Below, piece by piece: positions 1 through 9,359 of a stretch of 64,000 nt of DNA. The notes below the pieces were generated by a model. It was not told the DNA's origin and did no database searches. It saw only the letters and a list, made by a program, of their open reading frames with translations. A program made the translations under genes and the position numbers. The first letter of the stretch is position 1. Every line of letters begins with the position of its first letter. Source of the DNA: Sulfuritalea sp. (lineage in GTDB: Bacteria; Pseudomonadota; Gammaproteobacteria; Burkholderiales; Rhodocyclaceae); NCBI GenBank assembly GCA_016716965.1, contig JADJUP010000026.1:116615-180614 (forward strand), read 5' to 3'.

Positions 1-2
1 CG

Positions 3-2249
3 GCCGGGATGGGCATGGCGGCGACCGCATTGGCGGCCGAAAGCCTGCAGGACGTGCTCAAGGCGCGCGGCCTGAGCCAGCAGGATCTGCTGGCGGCGGC
101 CAAGACCTACGTGCCGACCGGCAAGCGCGACGAGTTCGTCGCCTTCAGTTCGGGCGGCCAGTCGGGCCAGGTCATCGTCTATGCCATTCCGTCGATGCGC
201 ATCCTCAAGTACATCGGCGTGTTCACGCCGGAACCCTGGCAGGGCTACGGCTTTGACGAAAGCTCGAAGAAGGTGCTGGCCGGCGGCCGCATCGACGGCA
301 AGGACATCACCTGGGGCGACACGCACCATCCGGCGATCTCCGAGACCAATGGCGAGTACGACGGCCAGTTCCTCTTCATCAACGACAAGGCCAATCCGCG
401 CCTGGCGGTGATCGACCTGCGCGACTTCGAAACCAAGCAGATCGTGGTCAACCCGATCTTCAAGTCGGAGCACGGCGGCGCTTTCGTCAGCTCCAACACC
501 GAGTACGTGATCGAGGCCGCGCAGTATGCCGCGCCGCTGGAGAACAAGAAGTTCTTCCCGCTCGAAGAGTTCAATGAAAAGTATCGTGGCGGCGTGACCT
601 ACTGGAAGTTCGATCGCAAGGAAGGGCGCATCGATACCAAGAAGTCGTTCTCGCTCGAACTGCCTCCCTACTCGCAAGACCTCTCGGACTTCGGCAAGGG
701 GCCGTCCGACGGCTGGTCGTTCACCAACTCGTTCTGTTCCGAGCGCTACGTCGGCGGCATCGAAAAGGGCCGTCCGCCGTATGAAGCCGGCTGTTCGGCC
801 AAGGACACCGACTACCTGCACGTGATCAACTGGAAGAAGGCCGCCGAACTGGTGGCCCAGGGCAAGGCCAAGAAAATCAACGGCCATGACGTAATCATGA
901 TGGAAACGGCAATCAAGGAAGGCATCCTCTTCCTGGTACCCGAGCCCAAGTCGCCGCACGGCGTCGACGTGACCCCGGACGGCAAGTTCCTCACCGTCGC
1001 CGGCAAGCTCGACACGCACGTGTCCGTCTATTCCTTCGAGAAGATCATGGCCGCCATCAAGGCCGGCAAGTTCGAATCCAAGGACGCCTACGGGATTCCG
1101 GTGATCGGCATGAAGGATGCGCTGCATACGCAGGTTGCGCTCGGCCTCGGCCCGCTGCATACCCAGTACGACAGCAAACCCTGCGTGGCCTACACGTCGC
1201 TGTACGTCGACTCGCAGGTGGCCAAGTGGAACTTCTGCGAAGGCAAGGTGCTCGACAAGATCAGCGTGCACTACAACATCGGCCATCTGATGACCATGGA
1301 AGGCGATTCGACCAAGCCGGCCGGCAAGTACCTCGTCGCGCTGAACAAGCTCGCCATCGACCGCTTCGTGCCGACCGGACCGCTGCATCCGCAGAACCAC
1401 CAGCTGATCGACATCAGCAACGACAAGATGCAGTTGCTGTATGACATGCCGCTGCCGCTGGGCGAGCCGCACTATGTCGTCGCCATCGATGCCAAGAAGC
1501 TGAAGCCCGCCGTGCGCTACAAGGTCGGCACCGACAGCCGCACCGACAAGGCACACCCGGGTGCGGTGCGCGCCGGCGAGGAGAAAGTGGTCAAGAAGGG
1601 CAACAAGGTCGAAGTCTTCGCCACCCTGATCCGCTCGCACATCACGCCGGAAACCATCGAAGTCGATGTCGGCGACGAAGTGACGATCAACCTGACCAAC
1701 CTCGAGCGCGCGCAGGACGAAACCCACGGCTTCACCGTATCGACCTACAACGTGCATGCGTCGGTCGAGCCGGGCAAGACTGTTGCGGTGAAGTTCAAGG
1801 CCGACAAGGAAGGTGTCTATCCCTACTACTGCACGGAGTTCTGTTCCGCGCTGCACCTGGAGATGCAGGGCTACCTGCTGGTCAAGCCGAAGGGCTGGAA
1901 GCCGACCAAGACGACGCTGGCCAAGGGTAGCTACACCGAAGCCGACTACAAGGCGACAGTGAAGAAGGTGGCCGACACCCAGGCGATCATCGACTCCGTC
2001 GTGGCCTACATCACCAGCGTGAACTACAAGGACTTCCCGGATGTCGTGGCCATGGTCGAGGATGCGTTCGACCAGTTGGGCAAGACCAAGGGCCTGAAGG
2101 AGAAGCATGAAGGCTTCGCCGCCAAGAAGGATTGGGAAAACGCCAACCTGTGGGCAGAGCAGATCTGGCAATACCAGGTCAAGACCGCCGACCTCGGTTT
2201 GCGCGCCAAGACTTACCTCGAGCAGAACGGGGCCAAGAAGGTCAAGTAA
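3..2249 (+). CDS. nosZ: Nitrous-oxide reductase, clade II (5' end outside window)
   Basis: Periplasmic multicopper enzyme reducing N2O to N2. The frame is open to the window edge, so the start codon and most of the signal peptide are missing; what remains ends in an Ala-rich AATALAAES stretch without twin Arg, as in the Sec-exported clade II enzymes. The N-terminal seven-bladed propeller that carries CuZ includes His-rich motifs such as DTHHP, SPHGVD, PLHTQ and IGHL. The C-terminal cupredoxin domain has a complete CuA motif, C608-TEF-C612-SAL-H616-LE-M619 (counted from the Met at base 9). It heads the nos operon and is followed by a hairpin and two c-type cytochromes. No frameshift is seen. 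Family assignment is near certain; clade II follows from motif, signal type and neighbours. Confidence 0.97.
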   Translation, partial: AGMGMAATALAAESLQDVLKARGLSQQDLLAAAKTYVPTGKRDEFVAFSSGGQSGQVIVYAIPSMRILKYIGVFTPEPWQGYGFDESSKKVLAGGRIDGKDITWGDTHHPAISETNGEYDGQFLFINDKANPRLAVIDLRDFETKQIVVNPIFKSEHGGAFVSSNTEYVIEAAQYAAPLENKKFFPLEEFNEKYRGGVTYWKFDRKEGRIDTKKSFSLELPPYSQDLSDFGKGPSDGWSFTNSFCSERYVGGIEKGRPPYEAGCSAKDTDYLHVINWKKAAELVAQGKAKKINGHDVIMMETAIKEGILFLVPEPKSPHGVDVTPDGKFLTVAGKLDTHVSVYSFEKIMAAIKAGKFESKDAYGIPVIGMKDALHTQVALGLGPLHTQYDSKPCVAYTSLYVDSQVAKWNFCEGKVLDKISVHYNIGHLMTMEGDSTKPAGKYLVALNKLAIDRFVPTGPLHPQNHQLIDISNDKMQLLYDMPLPLGEPHYVVAIDAKKLKPAVRYKVGTDSRTDKAHPGAVRAGEEKVVKKGNKVEVFATLIRSHITPETIEVDVGDEVTINLTNLERAQDETHGFTVSTYNVHASVEPGKTVAVKFKADKEGVYPYYCTEFCSALHLEMQGYLLVKPKGWKPTKTTLAKGSYTEADYKATVKKVADTQAIIDSVVAYITSVNYKDFPDVVAMVEDAFDQLGKTKGLKEKHEGFAAKKDWENANLWAEQIWQYQVKTADLGLRAKTYLEQNGAKKVK

Positions 2250-2272
2250 TTAACGCAGGTCAATGCAGGTCA

Positions 2273-2307
2273 CAGGGGGCAGATCTACTCTGCCCCCTGT
2301 TCATTTT
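2273..2307 (+). terminator. Hairpin after nosZ (terminator or attenuator)
   Basis: A perfect 11-bp inverted repeat (arm CAGGGGGCAGA, 2273-2283; partner 2289-2299) with a 5-base loop is followed by TTCATTTT. It lies between the nosZ stop and the cytochrome start at 2324. It could stop most transcripts after nosZ or stabilise the nosZ mRNA 3' end, giving more NosZ than accessory proteins. Confidence 0.65.
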
Positions 2308-2323
2308 GATGAAAGGGATACCC

Positions 2324-2632
2324 ATGAAACTGAAATTGATTCTGGCGGCCACCGCCGCGCTGGCTTTCGCCGCTCCCGCCATGGCCGACGGCAAGGCGCT
2401 GTACCTTGAAAAGACCTGCGTCGCCTGCCATGGCAAGGATGCCAAGAAGCCGCTGACGCCCGAGTATCCGAAGCTCGCCGGACAGAATGCCAAATACGCC
2501 GAACGCCAGATGCTCGACATCAAGAGCGGCGCGCGCGCCAACGGCAATTCGGCGGCGATGAAGGGAGTGATGCATCTGGTCTCCGAGGCGGAAATCAAGG
2601 AACTCGCCAAATATTTGTCCGAGATCAAGTAA
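2324..2632 (+). CDS. Monohaem cytochrome c of the nos operon
   Basis: Small periplasmic class I cytochrome c of 102 residues: signal peptide ending near AMA-DG, one haem site CVACH, and a later Met (around MKGVMH) as likely sixth ligand. Clade II nos operons usually carry one or two such cytochromes (NosC1/NosC2) thought to pass electrons to NosZ. The start ATG at 2324 follows GAAAGGGA at 2311-2318; an in-frame ATG at 2309 lies too close to the upstream hairpin. Which nosC this corresponds to cannot be settled from sequence alone. Confidence 0.9.
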   Translation: MKLKLILAATAALAFAAPAMADGKALYLEKTCVACHGKDAKKPLTPEYPKLAGQNAKYAERQMLDIKSGARANGNSAAMKGVMHLVSEAEIKELAKYLSEIK

Positions 2633-2655
2633 GCGGGAGCCTCGCGGTCCGGCGC

Positions 2656-2669
2656 TTGATGTCCATCAA
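2656..2669. promoter_or_regulatory. Fnr/Dnr box TTGAT-GTCC-ATCAA
   Basis: A perfect match to the Fnr-family consensus TTGAT-N4-ATCAA, 60 bases upstream of the dihaem cytochrome ATG. Centred at 2662.5 it predicts a class II start near 2704, giving a ~26-base leader. This suggests the downstream nos genes have their own oxygen- or NO-responsive promoter in addition to that of nosZ. Confidence 0.8.
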
Positions 2670-2729
2670 TGAGCGCTGATATACCCGATGGGATCATCGC
2701 TTCAGGCCAACCAACATAGAGGAATAGAC

Positions 2730-3467
2730 ATGCACAAGATACTCACCGTGGCATTTTCGCTGGCTCTGCTACCTGCCTTTGCCCTGGCAGGCCCGCCGGC
2801 ACCCAAGGCCGCCGGCATCGAGTCCAAGGATTACCAGTGGGCCAAGATGGAAGGTGAGCTGAAGGAAGCGCTGGACAAGAAGGGCGACATCAAGCGCGGC
2901 AAGGAAACCTACGAAATCTGCGGCGCCTGCCACCTGCCTTCCGGCGCCGGCCGTCCCGACGGCACCTTTCCGCAGCTCGCCGGCCAGCACACGACGGTGC
3001 TGATCAAGCAGATGGCCGACATCCGCGTCGGCCTGCGCGACAACCCGACGATGTACCCCTTCGCCAAGGAAATGACCGATCCGCAGGATCTGGCCGACAC
3101 CGCGGCCTACATCCAGTCGCTATGCATTCCCATCGACCACGGCAAGTATGACGGCCCGGACGCGGCCAAGCAGGTCGCGGCCGGCAAGGAACTTTATGAA
3201 AAGCAGTGCGTCGAGTGCCACAAGGCGAACGGCGAGGGCGTCAAGGAAAAGTTCTATCCCGTGCTCGCCGGCCAGCATTACAAGTACCTGCTGCGTCAGA
3301 TGACGGAGATCCGCGACGGGCATCGGCGCAACGCCAATCCGGACATGGTCAAGGTGATCAAGCCCTATACCAATGAGCAGCTGGTGGCGATATCGGCCTA
3401 CCAGTCGAGCCTTTCGATGCCGGGCGCGATGTGCAAGGCGGCGGCCAAGGGCGGCAAGAAGAAATAA
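2730..3467 (+). CDS. Dihaem cytochrome c of the nos operon
   Basis: Secreted 245-residue protein with a signal peptide (cleavage near ALA-GP) and two class I cytochrome c domains, haem sites CGACH and CVECH, each followed by the QLAGQH/VLAGQH-type segment seen in cytochrome c4-like proteins. Probably carries electrons from the NosG/NosH/NosB membrane module or the quinol pool to NosZ. The tail is Lys-rich (GGKKK). Its own Fnr box lies 60 bases upstream, and a strong hairpin follows the stop. Confidence 0.92.
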   Translation: MHKILTVAFSLALLPAFALAGPPAPKAAGIESKDYQWAKMEGELKEALDKKGDIKRGKETYEICGACHLPSGAGRPDGTFPQLAGQHTTVLIKQMADIRVGLRDNPTMYPFAKEMTDPQDLADTAAYIQSLCIPIDHGKYDGPDAAKQVAAGKELYEKQCVECHKANGEGVKEKFYPVLAGQHYKYLLRQMTEIRDGHRRNANPDMVKVIKPYTNEQLVAISAYQSSLSMPGAMCKAAAKGGKKK

Positions 3468-3481
3468 TATCGATCCGACGC

Positions 3482-3506
3482 TTCCGCGCTCCACCGGAGC
3501 GCGGAA
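3482..3506 (+). other. Strong intergenic hairpin
   Basis: Perfect 11-bp stem (arm TTCCGCGCTCC) with a 3-base loop between the dihaem cytochrome and the NosB-like gene. No T-run follows, so it is more likely an mRNA-stability or processing structure than an intrinsic terminator. Confidence 0.5.
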
Positions 3507-3545
3507 CGCAGGCGGACAAAAGCCTCCCCTGACATCGAGCACATC

Positions 3546-4529
3546 ATGCAAGACCAAAAAAAGCAGAATCGACTGATCACGGTACTGACCCTGATCGCCC
3601 TGGCGGCACTGATCGCCTCGTATTTCTCACCGATCTGGTGGGTGTCGCTGACCGCGCCCAATTACCCGAAGGATGCTTTCCCGGACGGCATTCGCATCCA
3701 TTTCCATTTCGATGGCGTTTATAACGGCTGCCGCGCTGCAGGCAAGGGCACGCGCATGGCCGACGAGGTACTGCAGAAGGACCTCGATCATTCGGTGGAA
3801 CGCTACAACCCCATCCTCGACAAGAAGCAGAACGTCAACACGGGTGCCGAGGGCCTGGACTGCGTGCACGAGATGAACACCATCAACCACTACGTCGGCA
3901 TGTTTCCGATTTCGACCGGGGCGCCGGTCGAAAAGCCGATGGCCAAGTTCTTCTTCGGCTTCTTCGCCGTGATGCTGCTGGGCTTCATCACGCCCGCAGG
4001 CCGCAAGCGCCTGATGGTGCTGGCAGCGGGCTTCGCCGCCGTGGCGGTGTGGATGGTGGTGCATCAGTTCGCGCTGGGGCACCTGGAAAGCCACATCGCC
4101 GCCTATGTCAGCGAAGCCGGCACCTTCTTCAAGGAGCCGGACAAGATCAAGGTCTGGGGCGACAACGTGCGCCTGATCACCACGGGTGTCATCGTCGGAC
4201 TGGTCGTGGCGATGGCCATCGTCGTCGCCGGTGTCGCGAAGATCCGCGGCTTCTCGCTGCTGCTGGCGCTGGTGCCGGCGCTGATGCCGATCTTCTTCGT
4301 CCTCGAATACGCCGGCTGGCTCTGGTTCTTCGGCCACAACATGCACCCCTGGGGCGCCTTCACCGTCAAGCCCTTCATGCCCACGGTATTCGGCGAGGGC
4401 AAGGTGGCGCAGTTCTCGACCTATTCCTATCCCTACTGGGGCTACGGCCTGCTGCTGATCGCCTTTGGCTGCCTGATGCTGGCCGTACTCCTGCGGCGCC
4501 GGCAGATGCGCGAGGGCGGGGAGAGCTGA
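3546..4529 (+). CDS. NosB-like polytopic membrane protein
   Basis: 327-residue integral membrane protein: one N-terminal helix (about 14-34), a periplasmic segment of about 100 residues with conserved Cys (YNGC, LDC), then about five more helices, ending in a short basic tail. Position and shape match NosB, the membrane protein found in clade II nos operons and thought to take part in electron delivery to NosZ. There are no haem or Fe-S motifs, so its exact role is unknown. Seven bases separate it from nosD. Confidence 0.6.
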   Translation: MQDQKKQNRLITVLTLIALAALIASYFSPIWWVSLTAPNYPKDAFPDGIRIHFHFDGVYNGCRAAGKGTRMADEVLQKDLDHSVERYNPILDKKQNVNTGAEGLDCVHEMNTINHYVGMFPISTGAPVEKPMAKFFFGFFAVMLLGFITPAGRKRLMVLAAGFAAVAVWMVVHQFALGHLESHIAAYVSEAGTFFKEPDKIKVWGDNVRLITTGVIVGLVVAMAIVVAGVAKIRGFSLLLALVPALMPIFFVLEYAGWLWFFGHNMHPWGAFTVKPFMPTVFGEGKVAQFSTYSYPYWGYGLLLIAFGCLMLAVLLRRRQMREGGES

Positions 4530-4536
4530 GGCGGCC

Positions 4537-5929
4537 ATGAACCCGAAGCGCTGGCACGCCTTCCTGCCGGCCCTGCTGCTCGGTGTTTCGACATTGCTGG
4601 TGGCGCGTACGGCCGACCGCGACGCGGACGAGGGCAAGCCGCCTGCGCTGGGAGCGGCGGCCGATTTGTCGACCGCGCCGCGCGTCGGTGTCGATCGCCC
4701 GAAGCCTACCTACATGCTGCACGAACGCGACAAGCGGGTGCATGGCCTGCGGCCCTTCCAGGAACTGGTCGACGCTGCGCCGGCCGGGTTCCACGCTGCG
4801 TCCGCCGCCGGGCAGCTATTCCGGGCCGGTGGTGATGACCAAGCCGCTGGTCATCGAAGGCGGCGGCCAGGTCACAATCGACGCCGGCGACAAGGGCACG
4901 GTGTTCTCGCTGCAGGCCGATGGCGCCGTGCTGCGCGGCCTGCGCCTTACCGGCTCGGGCGATGCGCACGACACCGACGATTCCTGCCTCGACGTGCGCG
5001 GGCACCGCAATGTGATCGAAAAGCTCGTGATCGACAACTGCCTGTTCGGCATCGACCTCAAGCAGTCGAGCGACAGCATCCTGCGCGGCAACAGGATCCG
5101 GTCCAAGCCGCGCGAACTGGGCGTGCGCGGCGATGGGCTGCGCCTTTGGTACAGCGACCGCAACCTGATCGAAGGCAATGAAGTCGTCGATTCGCGCGAC
5201 ATGGTGGCCTGGTATTCCCACGACAACATCTATCGCGGCAATGTCGGCATGCGCAGCCGCTACTCGATCCACTTCATGTTCGCCAACAACAACGTGGTCG
5301 AAGGCAACAAGTTCTATGACAACTCGGTGGGCGTGTATTTCATGTACACCGAGGGCGGGGTGATGAAGAACAACCTGATTTCGCATGCCACGGGCGCCAC
5401 CGGCATGGCCATCGGATTCAAGGAGGCGAGCAACGCCGTGATCGAGGGCAACGAGATCATCTACTGTGCGGTCGGCATCGGTTCCGACCTGTCGCCCTTC
5501 CAGCCCGACAGCAAGATCTGGGTGAAGAACAACCGCTTCGCCTACAACGGCATCGCCATCAAGCTGACGTCCGAACTCGGCGGCAATGTGGTCATCGACA
5601 ACGTCTTCGAAGGCAACCTGACCCATGTGGTGCAGGCCGGGCGCACCAAGGGCAACCTCAACGAATGGCGCGGCAATTACTGGGACGACTACCAGGGCTT
5701 CGACCGCGACGGCAACGGCGTCGGCGACACGCCCTACGAGCTGTATGCCTTCGCCGACCAGATCTGGATCGAAATGCCGCCGGCGCGCTTCTTCAAGACG
5801 GCCCCTGTGCTGGAACTGCTGGACTTCCTCGAACGCCTGGCGCCCTTCTCCTCCCCGGAACTGACACTGAAGGACGAGAAGCCGCGCTTTCGCAAACCCG
5901 AGGCAGGGAAGGGCAGGGTGACCGGATGA
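4537..5929 (+). CDS. nosD: NosD periplasmic copper-maturation protein (frameshifted)
   Basis: NosD belongs to the right-handed beta-helix (CASH) family and is needed, with NosFY, to assemble the CuZ site. The first 85 or so codons run in frame from ATG 4537 (signal-anchor, then FQELVDAAPAG); the rest, with many NxxxGN-type beta-helix repeats and the conserved RGNYWDDYQGFD motif, is one frame later. An extra T at about 4789 (GGGTTCC for GGGTCC) explains the break. It ends in a LLDFLERLAPFSSPEL segment shared with the second NosD at 11.6 kb. Likely functional if the extra base is a sequencing error. Confidence 0.85.
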
Positions 5930-5944
5930 GCGAGAAGGAAATGC

Positions 5945-6847
5945 GTGACGATGGGAAGCCGCCTGCCGCCAGCGCCGACTTTTCAGACCGCCACCGCCTC
6001 CGCAGGACACCACGCCGGTCGCACCGCCAAGGCGCCGCCTTCGCGCGAGCGCGTGCAGCAGGCGCGCCGGCGCGTGCTGCGTACCATTCTGCTCACCGGC
6101 GGCGTCATGGGCGCCGCGCTGTCGGGCTACCTGCCGCTGGTCTATGCGCAGAAGAAGCGCCTGCGGCCGCCCGGCGCGCTGGACGAAAAGGATTTTCTCT
6201 CCTCCTGCATCAAGTGCGGTCAATGCGTGCAGGTTTGCCCGGTACAGGCGATCAAGCTCGCCGACCTGGTCGACGGCTTCGGCGTCGGCACGCCCTACAT
6301 CGATGCCCGCGAGCAGGCCTGCGATTTTTCCTGCGATGCCGTGCAGTGCATCCTGGCCTGCCCGACCGGCTCGCTGGTGTACAAGAAGCCGGCCTTCCTC
6401 GGCGTGCGCAAGGGGGCAAAGCTCGCCGCCGCGCCCATCCTCAAGGCCAAGGAAAAGGATGCCGAGCCGACGCTGAACCTCGGCGAGCGCATCGGCGTCG
6501 CGCGCCTGACGCGGCCCGAGGCCTGTCTCGCGATCCAGGGCAAGGGCTTCAAGGGCCAGGTGCGCGGCGCGGCATTCAAGGGTCGCCTGCGCTACATGGA
6601 CGTCGATCGCTGGAAGCCGATCAAGGTCGCCGAGCATCCCTACGACATCGCCGAATGCGATCTGTGCGTGCGCGAATGCCCGGTCAAGGGCGCGATCTCG
6701 ATCGAAACCGTGTTCGCCCCGGACGGCAGCAAGCGCAAGTCGCCGGTGGTGCACGAGCCCTGCGTCGGTTGCGGGGTCTGCGAGATGATCTGCCCGGTGG
6801 AGCCGGCCTGCATCGTGGTCGAAGCGCGGGAGGTGTGGAATACATGA
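5945..6847 (+). CDS. nosG: NosG, NapG-like ferredoxin-type protein
   Basis: Periplasmic or membrane-anchored electron carrier with four [4Fe-4S] clusters: motifs CIKCGQCVQVCP, a second near CDFSCDAVQCILACP, CDLCVRECP and CVGCGVCEMICP. With NosH it forms the NapGH-like module that feeds clade II NosZ. I take the GTG at 5945, six bases after AAGGA; ATG 5951 is the alternative, and the ATG at 5926 is in another frame. Codons near residues 7-13 (PPAPTF) come from a copy of the dispersed 24-nt element. It overlaps nosH by 4 bases. Confidence 0.88.
   Translation: MTMGSRLPPAPTFQTATASAGHHAGRTAKAPPSRERVQQARRRVLRTILLTGGVMGAALSGYLPLVYAQKKRLRPPGALDEKDFLSSCIKCGQCVQVCPVQAIKLADLVDGFGVGTPYIDAREQACDFSCDAVQCILACPTGSLVYKKPAFLGVRKGAKLAAAPILKAKEKDAEPTLNLGERIGVARLTRPEACLAIQGKGFKGQVRGAAFKGRLRYMDVDRWKPIKVAEHPYDIAECDLCVRECPVKGAISIETVFAPDGSKRKSPVVHEPCVGCGVCEMICPVEPACIVVEAREVWNT
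5960..5983 (+). repeat. Dispersed 24-nt element, copy 1 (inside nosG)
   Basis: Core CCAGCGCCGACTTTT; the left part is divergent. Read in frame as R-L-P-P-A-P-T-F in the N-terminal leader of NosG. Confidence 0.55.
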
Positions 6848-7821
6848 GCCAGTACCTCAAGCGCCGATTCCTCGACCAGATCGCCGTGATGTTCGGTCGC
6901 GAGGCGAAGAAGCCATCGGCGATTTCGGAGCCGGCGCAAAAGATCCATTTCTACAAGCGCGGCAACCGCGACCTGATCGCCGAGAAGCTGCATGCGCGCG
7001 CCCATGCCGTGCATTCCAACAAGTGGCGCAACCGGCGCTGGACGGTGCTGCTGGTCGTCAACCTGTTCTTCACGCTGTCCTTTTGGCTCGACATCCAGAT
7101 CCTCGAAGGCGCGCTGACCGCCTCGCGCTTCATCGGCTTCCACCTGATCGACCTCAATTCGGCCCTGCAGGTGATGCTGGCGCACAAGCACATCATCGTG
7201 AATCTGGTGATCGGCACCGGCACCGTCCTCGTGCTCTGGATCCTCCTCGGCGGGCGGACCTTCTGTTCCTGGGTCTGCCCCTACCACCTGCTGGCGGAAT
7301 GGGCGGAGAAGATCCACCTCTGGCTGGTGAAGAAGAAGCTGGTGACCGACCAGGCCATCGACCGGCGCCTGCGCACCCTGTCCTGGATCGTCTTCGCCGT
7401 GCTGGCGCTGGCGACCGGCTACACCGTATTCGAGGCCATCTCGCCGACCGGCATCGTCTCGCGTGCGCTGATCTACGGTCCCGGCCTGGCGCTGCTGTGG
7501 GTGCTGGCGCTGCTGGTGTTCGAAGTCTTCTTCTCGCGTCGCGCCTGGTGCCGCTATGCCTGTCCGATCGGCCTCACCTACGGCGTGGTCGGCATCCTGT
7601 CCCCCTTGCGCATCAAGTACACGCTGGACAGCTGCTTCCACGAAGGCGATTGCCGCAAGGTCTGCCTGGTGCCGCACGTGCTGGACACAGTAATCAAGGG
7701 CCGCGCCGTCGATACTGAAGTGCCGATCGGGCCCGATTGCACGCGTTGCGGCCTTTGCGTAGACACCTGTCCGACGGGGTCGCTCAAGTTCGACGTCAAG
7801 GGCTTTTCCAAACTGTTATGA
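6844..7821 (+). CDS. nosH: NosH, NapH-like membrane ferredoxin
   Basis: Polytopic membrane protein of 325 residues related to NapH/NosR C-terminal domains. It has about four to five helices, the two CxxxCP motifs (CSWVCP, CRYACP) typical of the family, and a C-terminal [4Fe-4S] motif CTRCGLCVDTCP preceded by a Cys-rich segment (CFHEGDCRKVC). It is proposed to oxidise menaquinol/ubiquinol and pass electrons to NosG. ATGA overlaps link it to nosG and to the ATG at 7818. Confidence 0.9.
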   Translation: MSQYLKRRFLDQIAVMFGREAKKPSAISEPAQKIHFYKRGNRDLIAEKLHARAHAVHSNKWRNRRWTVLLVVNLFFTLSFWLDIQILEGALTASRFIGFHLIDLNSALQVMLAHKHIIVNLVIGTGTVLVLWILLGGRTFCSWVCPYHLLAEWAEKIHLWLVKKKLVTDQAIDRRLRTLSWIVFAVLALATGYTVFEAISPTGIVSRALIYGPGLALLWVLALLVFEVFFSRRAWCRYACPIGLTYGVVGILSPLRIKYTLDSCFHEGDCRKVCLVPHVLDTVIKGRAVDTEVPIGPDCTRCGLCVDTCPTGSLKFDVKGFSKLL

Positions 7822-8732
7822 AGACCATTGATCCGCAGATTACGCAATGTGGCGCCGTCAATCGCGTAATCTGCGGAAAACGCCTTCCGCTCCCGAACCA
7901 GACAGCGCGTGCTCGACGCCATCAACCTGGAAATCGGCATCGCCGAGCGCGTCGCGCTGATCGGCTCCAACGGTGCCGGCAAGACCACGCTGATCCGCTG
8001 CCTGCTCGGTGAGTACGCCTTCGACGGCAAGGTGACGATCAACGGCCGCGACCCGCGCCAGGAGCGCACCGCGGTGCTCGGCAGCATCGGCTTCGTGCCG
8101 CAGTTGCCGCCGCCGCTGAAGATGCCGGTGGCGCAACTGATCGATTTTTCCGCCGCCTTGTGCGGCACCGATCCGGCGAAGATCCACGAACTGGCGAAGC
8201 GCCTCGGCCTCGACCTCGAACCGATCCTTGCGCGGCCCTTCGTCAAGCTCTCCGGCGGCATGAAGCAGAAACTGCTGATCGCCATCGCGCTCGGTCGCGA
8301 GGCCAGGCTGCTGATCATGGACGAACCCGCCGCCAACCTCGATCCGGAGGCGCGCAAGATCTTTTCGAGCTTCTCGCCGAGCGCCAGGACGACACCACCA
8401 TGCTGATTTCCAGCCACCGCCTGAACGAAGTTTCGGCGCTGGTGAATCGCGTGATCGAGATGGACATGGGCAAGGTAGTACTCGACGACCGTGTCGCCGA
8501 TGACGTTTCGCTTTCCGGTCAGTTCGCCTGCCGCATCGCCATCAAGCGCAGTGAGCCGGCCTTTGCCAAGGCCATGCAGGCCTGGAATTTCCGCGACCTC
8601 GGTGACGGCCTGGCCTGGGAAGGAGAAGTCCCCGGCCCCGATCGCCTGCGCTTCATGGGCATGACCTCGCGCTACGTGGCGCTGATCAGCAATTATTCGC
8701 TGGAAGAAAGCGGCAACGGGCATAGTCAATGA
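7818..8732 (+). CDS. nosF: NosF ABC-transporter ATPase (5' end displaced, frameshifted)
   Basis: ATPase partner of NosY for CuZ assembly. It has Walker A GSNGAGKTT, signature LSGGMKQK, Walker B LLIMDEP and switch His (SSHR). Two defects are visible. The coupled ATG at 7818 runs into an inverted-repeat element (7832-7877) and is out of frame with the ATPase, whose frame is blocked upstream by TAA 7867; the first possible in-frame start is GTG 7909, which would lose the first beta-strand. Second, a missing T at about 8365 (TTTT for TTTTT) shifts the frame before the switch region. The second is probably a sequencing error; the first looks real. Confidence 0.75.
7832..7877. repeat. Inverted-repeat element in the start of nosF
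   Basis: Perfect 14-bp arms (TCCGCAGATTACGC at 7832-7845, partner at 7864-7877) around an 18-base centre. It shares the core CGCAGATT-R-CGC with the element at 9233-9330, 1.4 kb downstream, also at the 5' end of a nos ABC gene. Confidence 0.75.
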
Positions 8733-9208
8733 TGGATCGCCGCCGCTTCATCATCGCCGCCGCCACCCGGGGTTTCGCGCTGACGCCGCTCGCAGCCGCA
8801 CTGTCCGCCTGCGGCAGCAAGGGCGACTGGCCCGAAGGCATGGCCGAGATCAAGTGGGATCGCGACACCTGCGTCCGTTGCAGCATGGTGATTTCCGACC
8901 GCCGCTTCGCCGCGCAGATGCGCGGCGGCGAGAAGAACATCGTGTTCAAGTTCGACGACATCGGCTGCGCCGTGTTCTGGATGCGCGACAAGGCCAAGGA
9001 TTTCCCCTGGATGGCCGAGCCGGCAACGCGCCTCTGGGTCGCCGACGCATCAGGCAAGGGCGACAAATGGCTGGACGCGCGCAAGGCGCACTATGGCAGC
9101 GGCGCCATGTCGCCGATGGGGTACAACTATTCTGCCCGCGCTTACGCCGAGGCCGGCTCGCAGGCCTTCGAAGAAATGCGCCAGCACGTGCTGGCCAAGG
9201 GAAAGTGA
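8729..9208 (+). CDS. nosL: NosL copper-chaperone lipoprotein
   Basis: NosL binds Cu(I) and supplies NosD/NosZ. The N-terminus has a twin-Arg-like RRRF stretch and a lipobox (LSAC), so it should be membrane-anchored in the periplasm. The NosL motif is CVRCSMVISDRRFAAQM, with CxxC-x-M as candidate copper ligands. ATG 8729 overlaps the nosF stop; ATG 8732 is the alternative. This is one of three NosL-family genes in the window (others at 40.3 and 40.9 kb). Confidence 0.88.
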   Translation: MMDRRRFIIAAATRGFALTPLAAALSACGSKGDWPEGMAEIKWDRDTCVRCSMVISDRRFAAQMRGGEKNIVFKFDDIGCAVFWMRDKAKDFPWMAEPATRLWVADASGKGDKWLDARKAHYGSGAMSPMGYNYSARAYAEAGSQAFEEMRQHVLAKGK

Positions 9209-9232
9209 CATGAACTGCAACAGAAAATTTGC

Positions 9233-9330
9233 CGCAGATTGCGCAGATTTACGCAGATGCATCGGAGCAAAGCGAGAGTCGGACAGGGGTGGTTCGCTGC
9301 AACTCCCTGCTTTCATCTGCGCAATCTGCG
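9233..9330. repeat. 98-bp inverted-repeat element between nosL and nosY
   Basis: Perfect 16-bp arms (CGCAGATTGCGCAGAT at 9233-9248, partner at 9315-9330) flank 66 bases without a gene. An extra ACGCAGAT lies just inside the left arm. It fills most of the 150-base nosL-nosY gap and resembles non-autonomous palindromic (REP/MITE-like) repeats. Related to the element in nosF. Confidence 0.75.
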
Positions 9331-9359
9331 AAATCTCCGGATAGAAGGGGGCTTCCCGC

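Noticed and set aside
4706..6754. Long open frames on the minus strand opposite nosD and nosG (up to 682 codons)
   Set aside because: They are a by-product of high GC codon use; the Arg/Ala/Gly-rich translation shows no domain, and the plus-strand genes have clear motifs.
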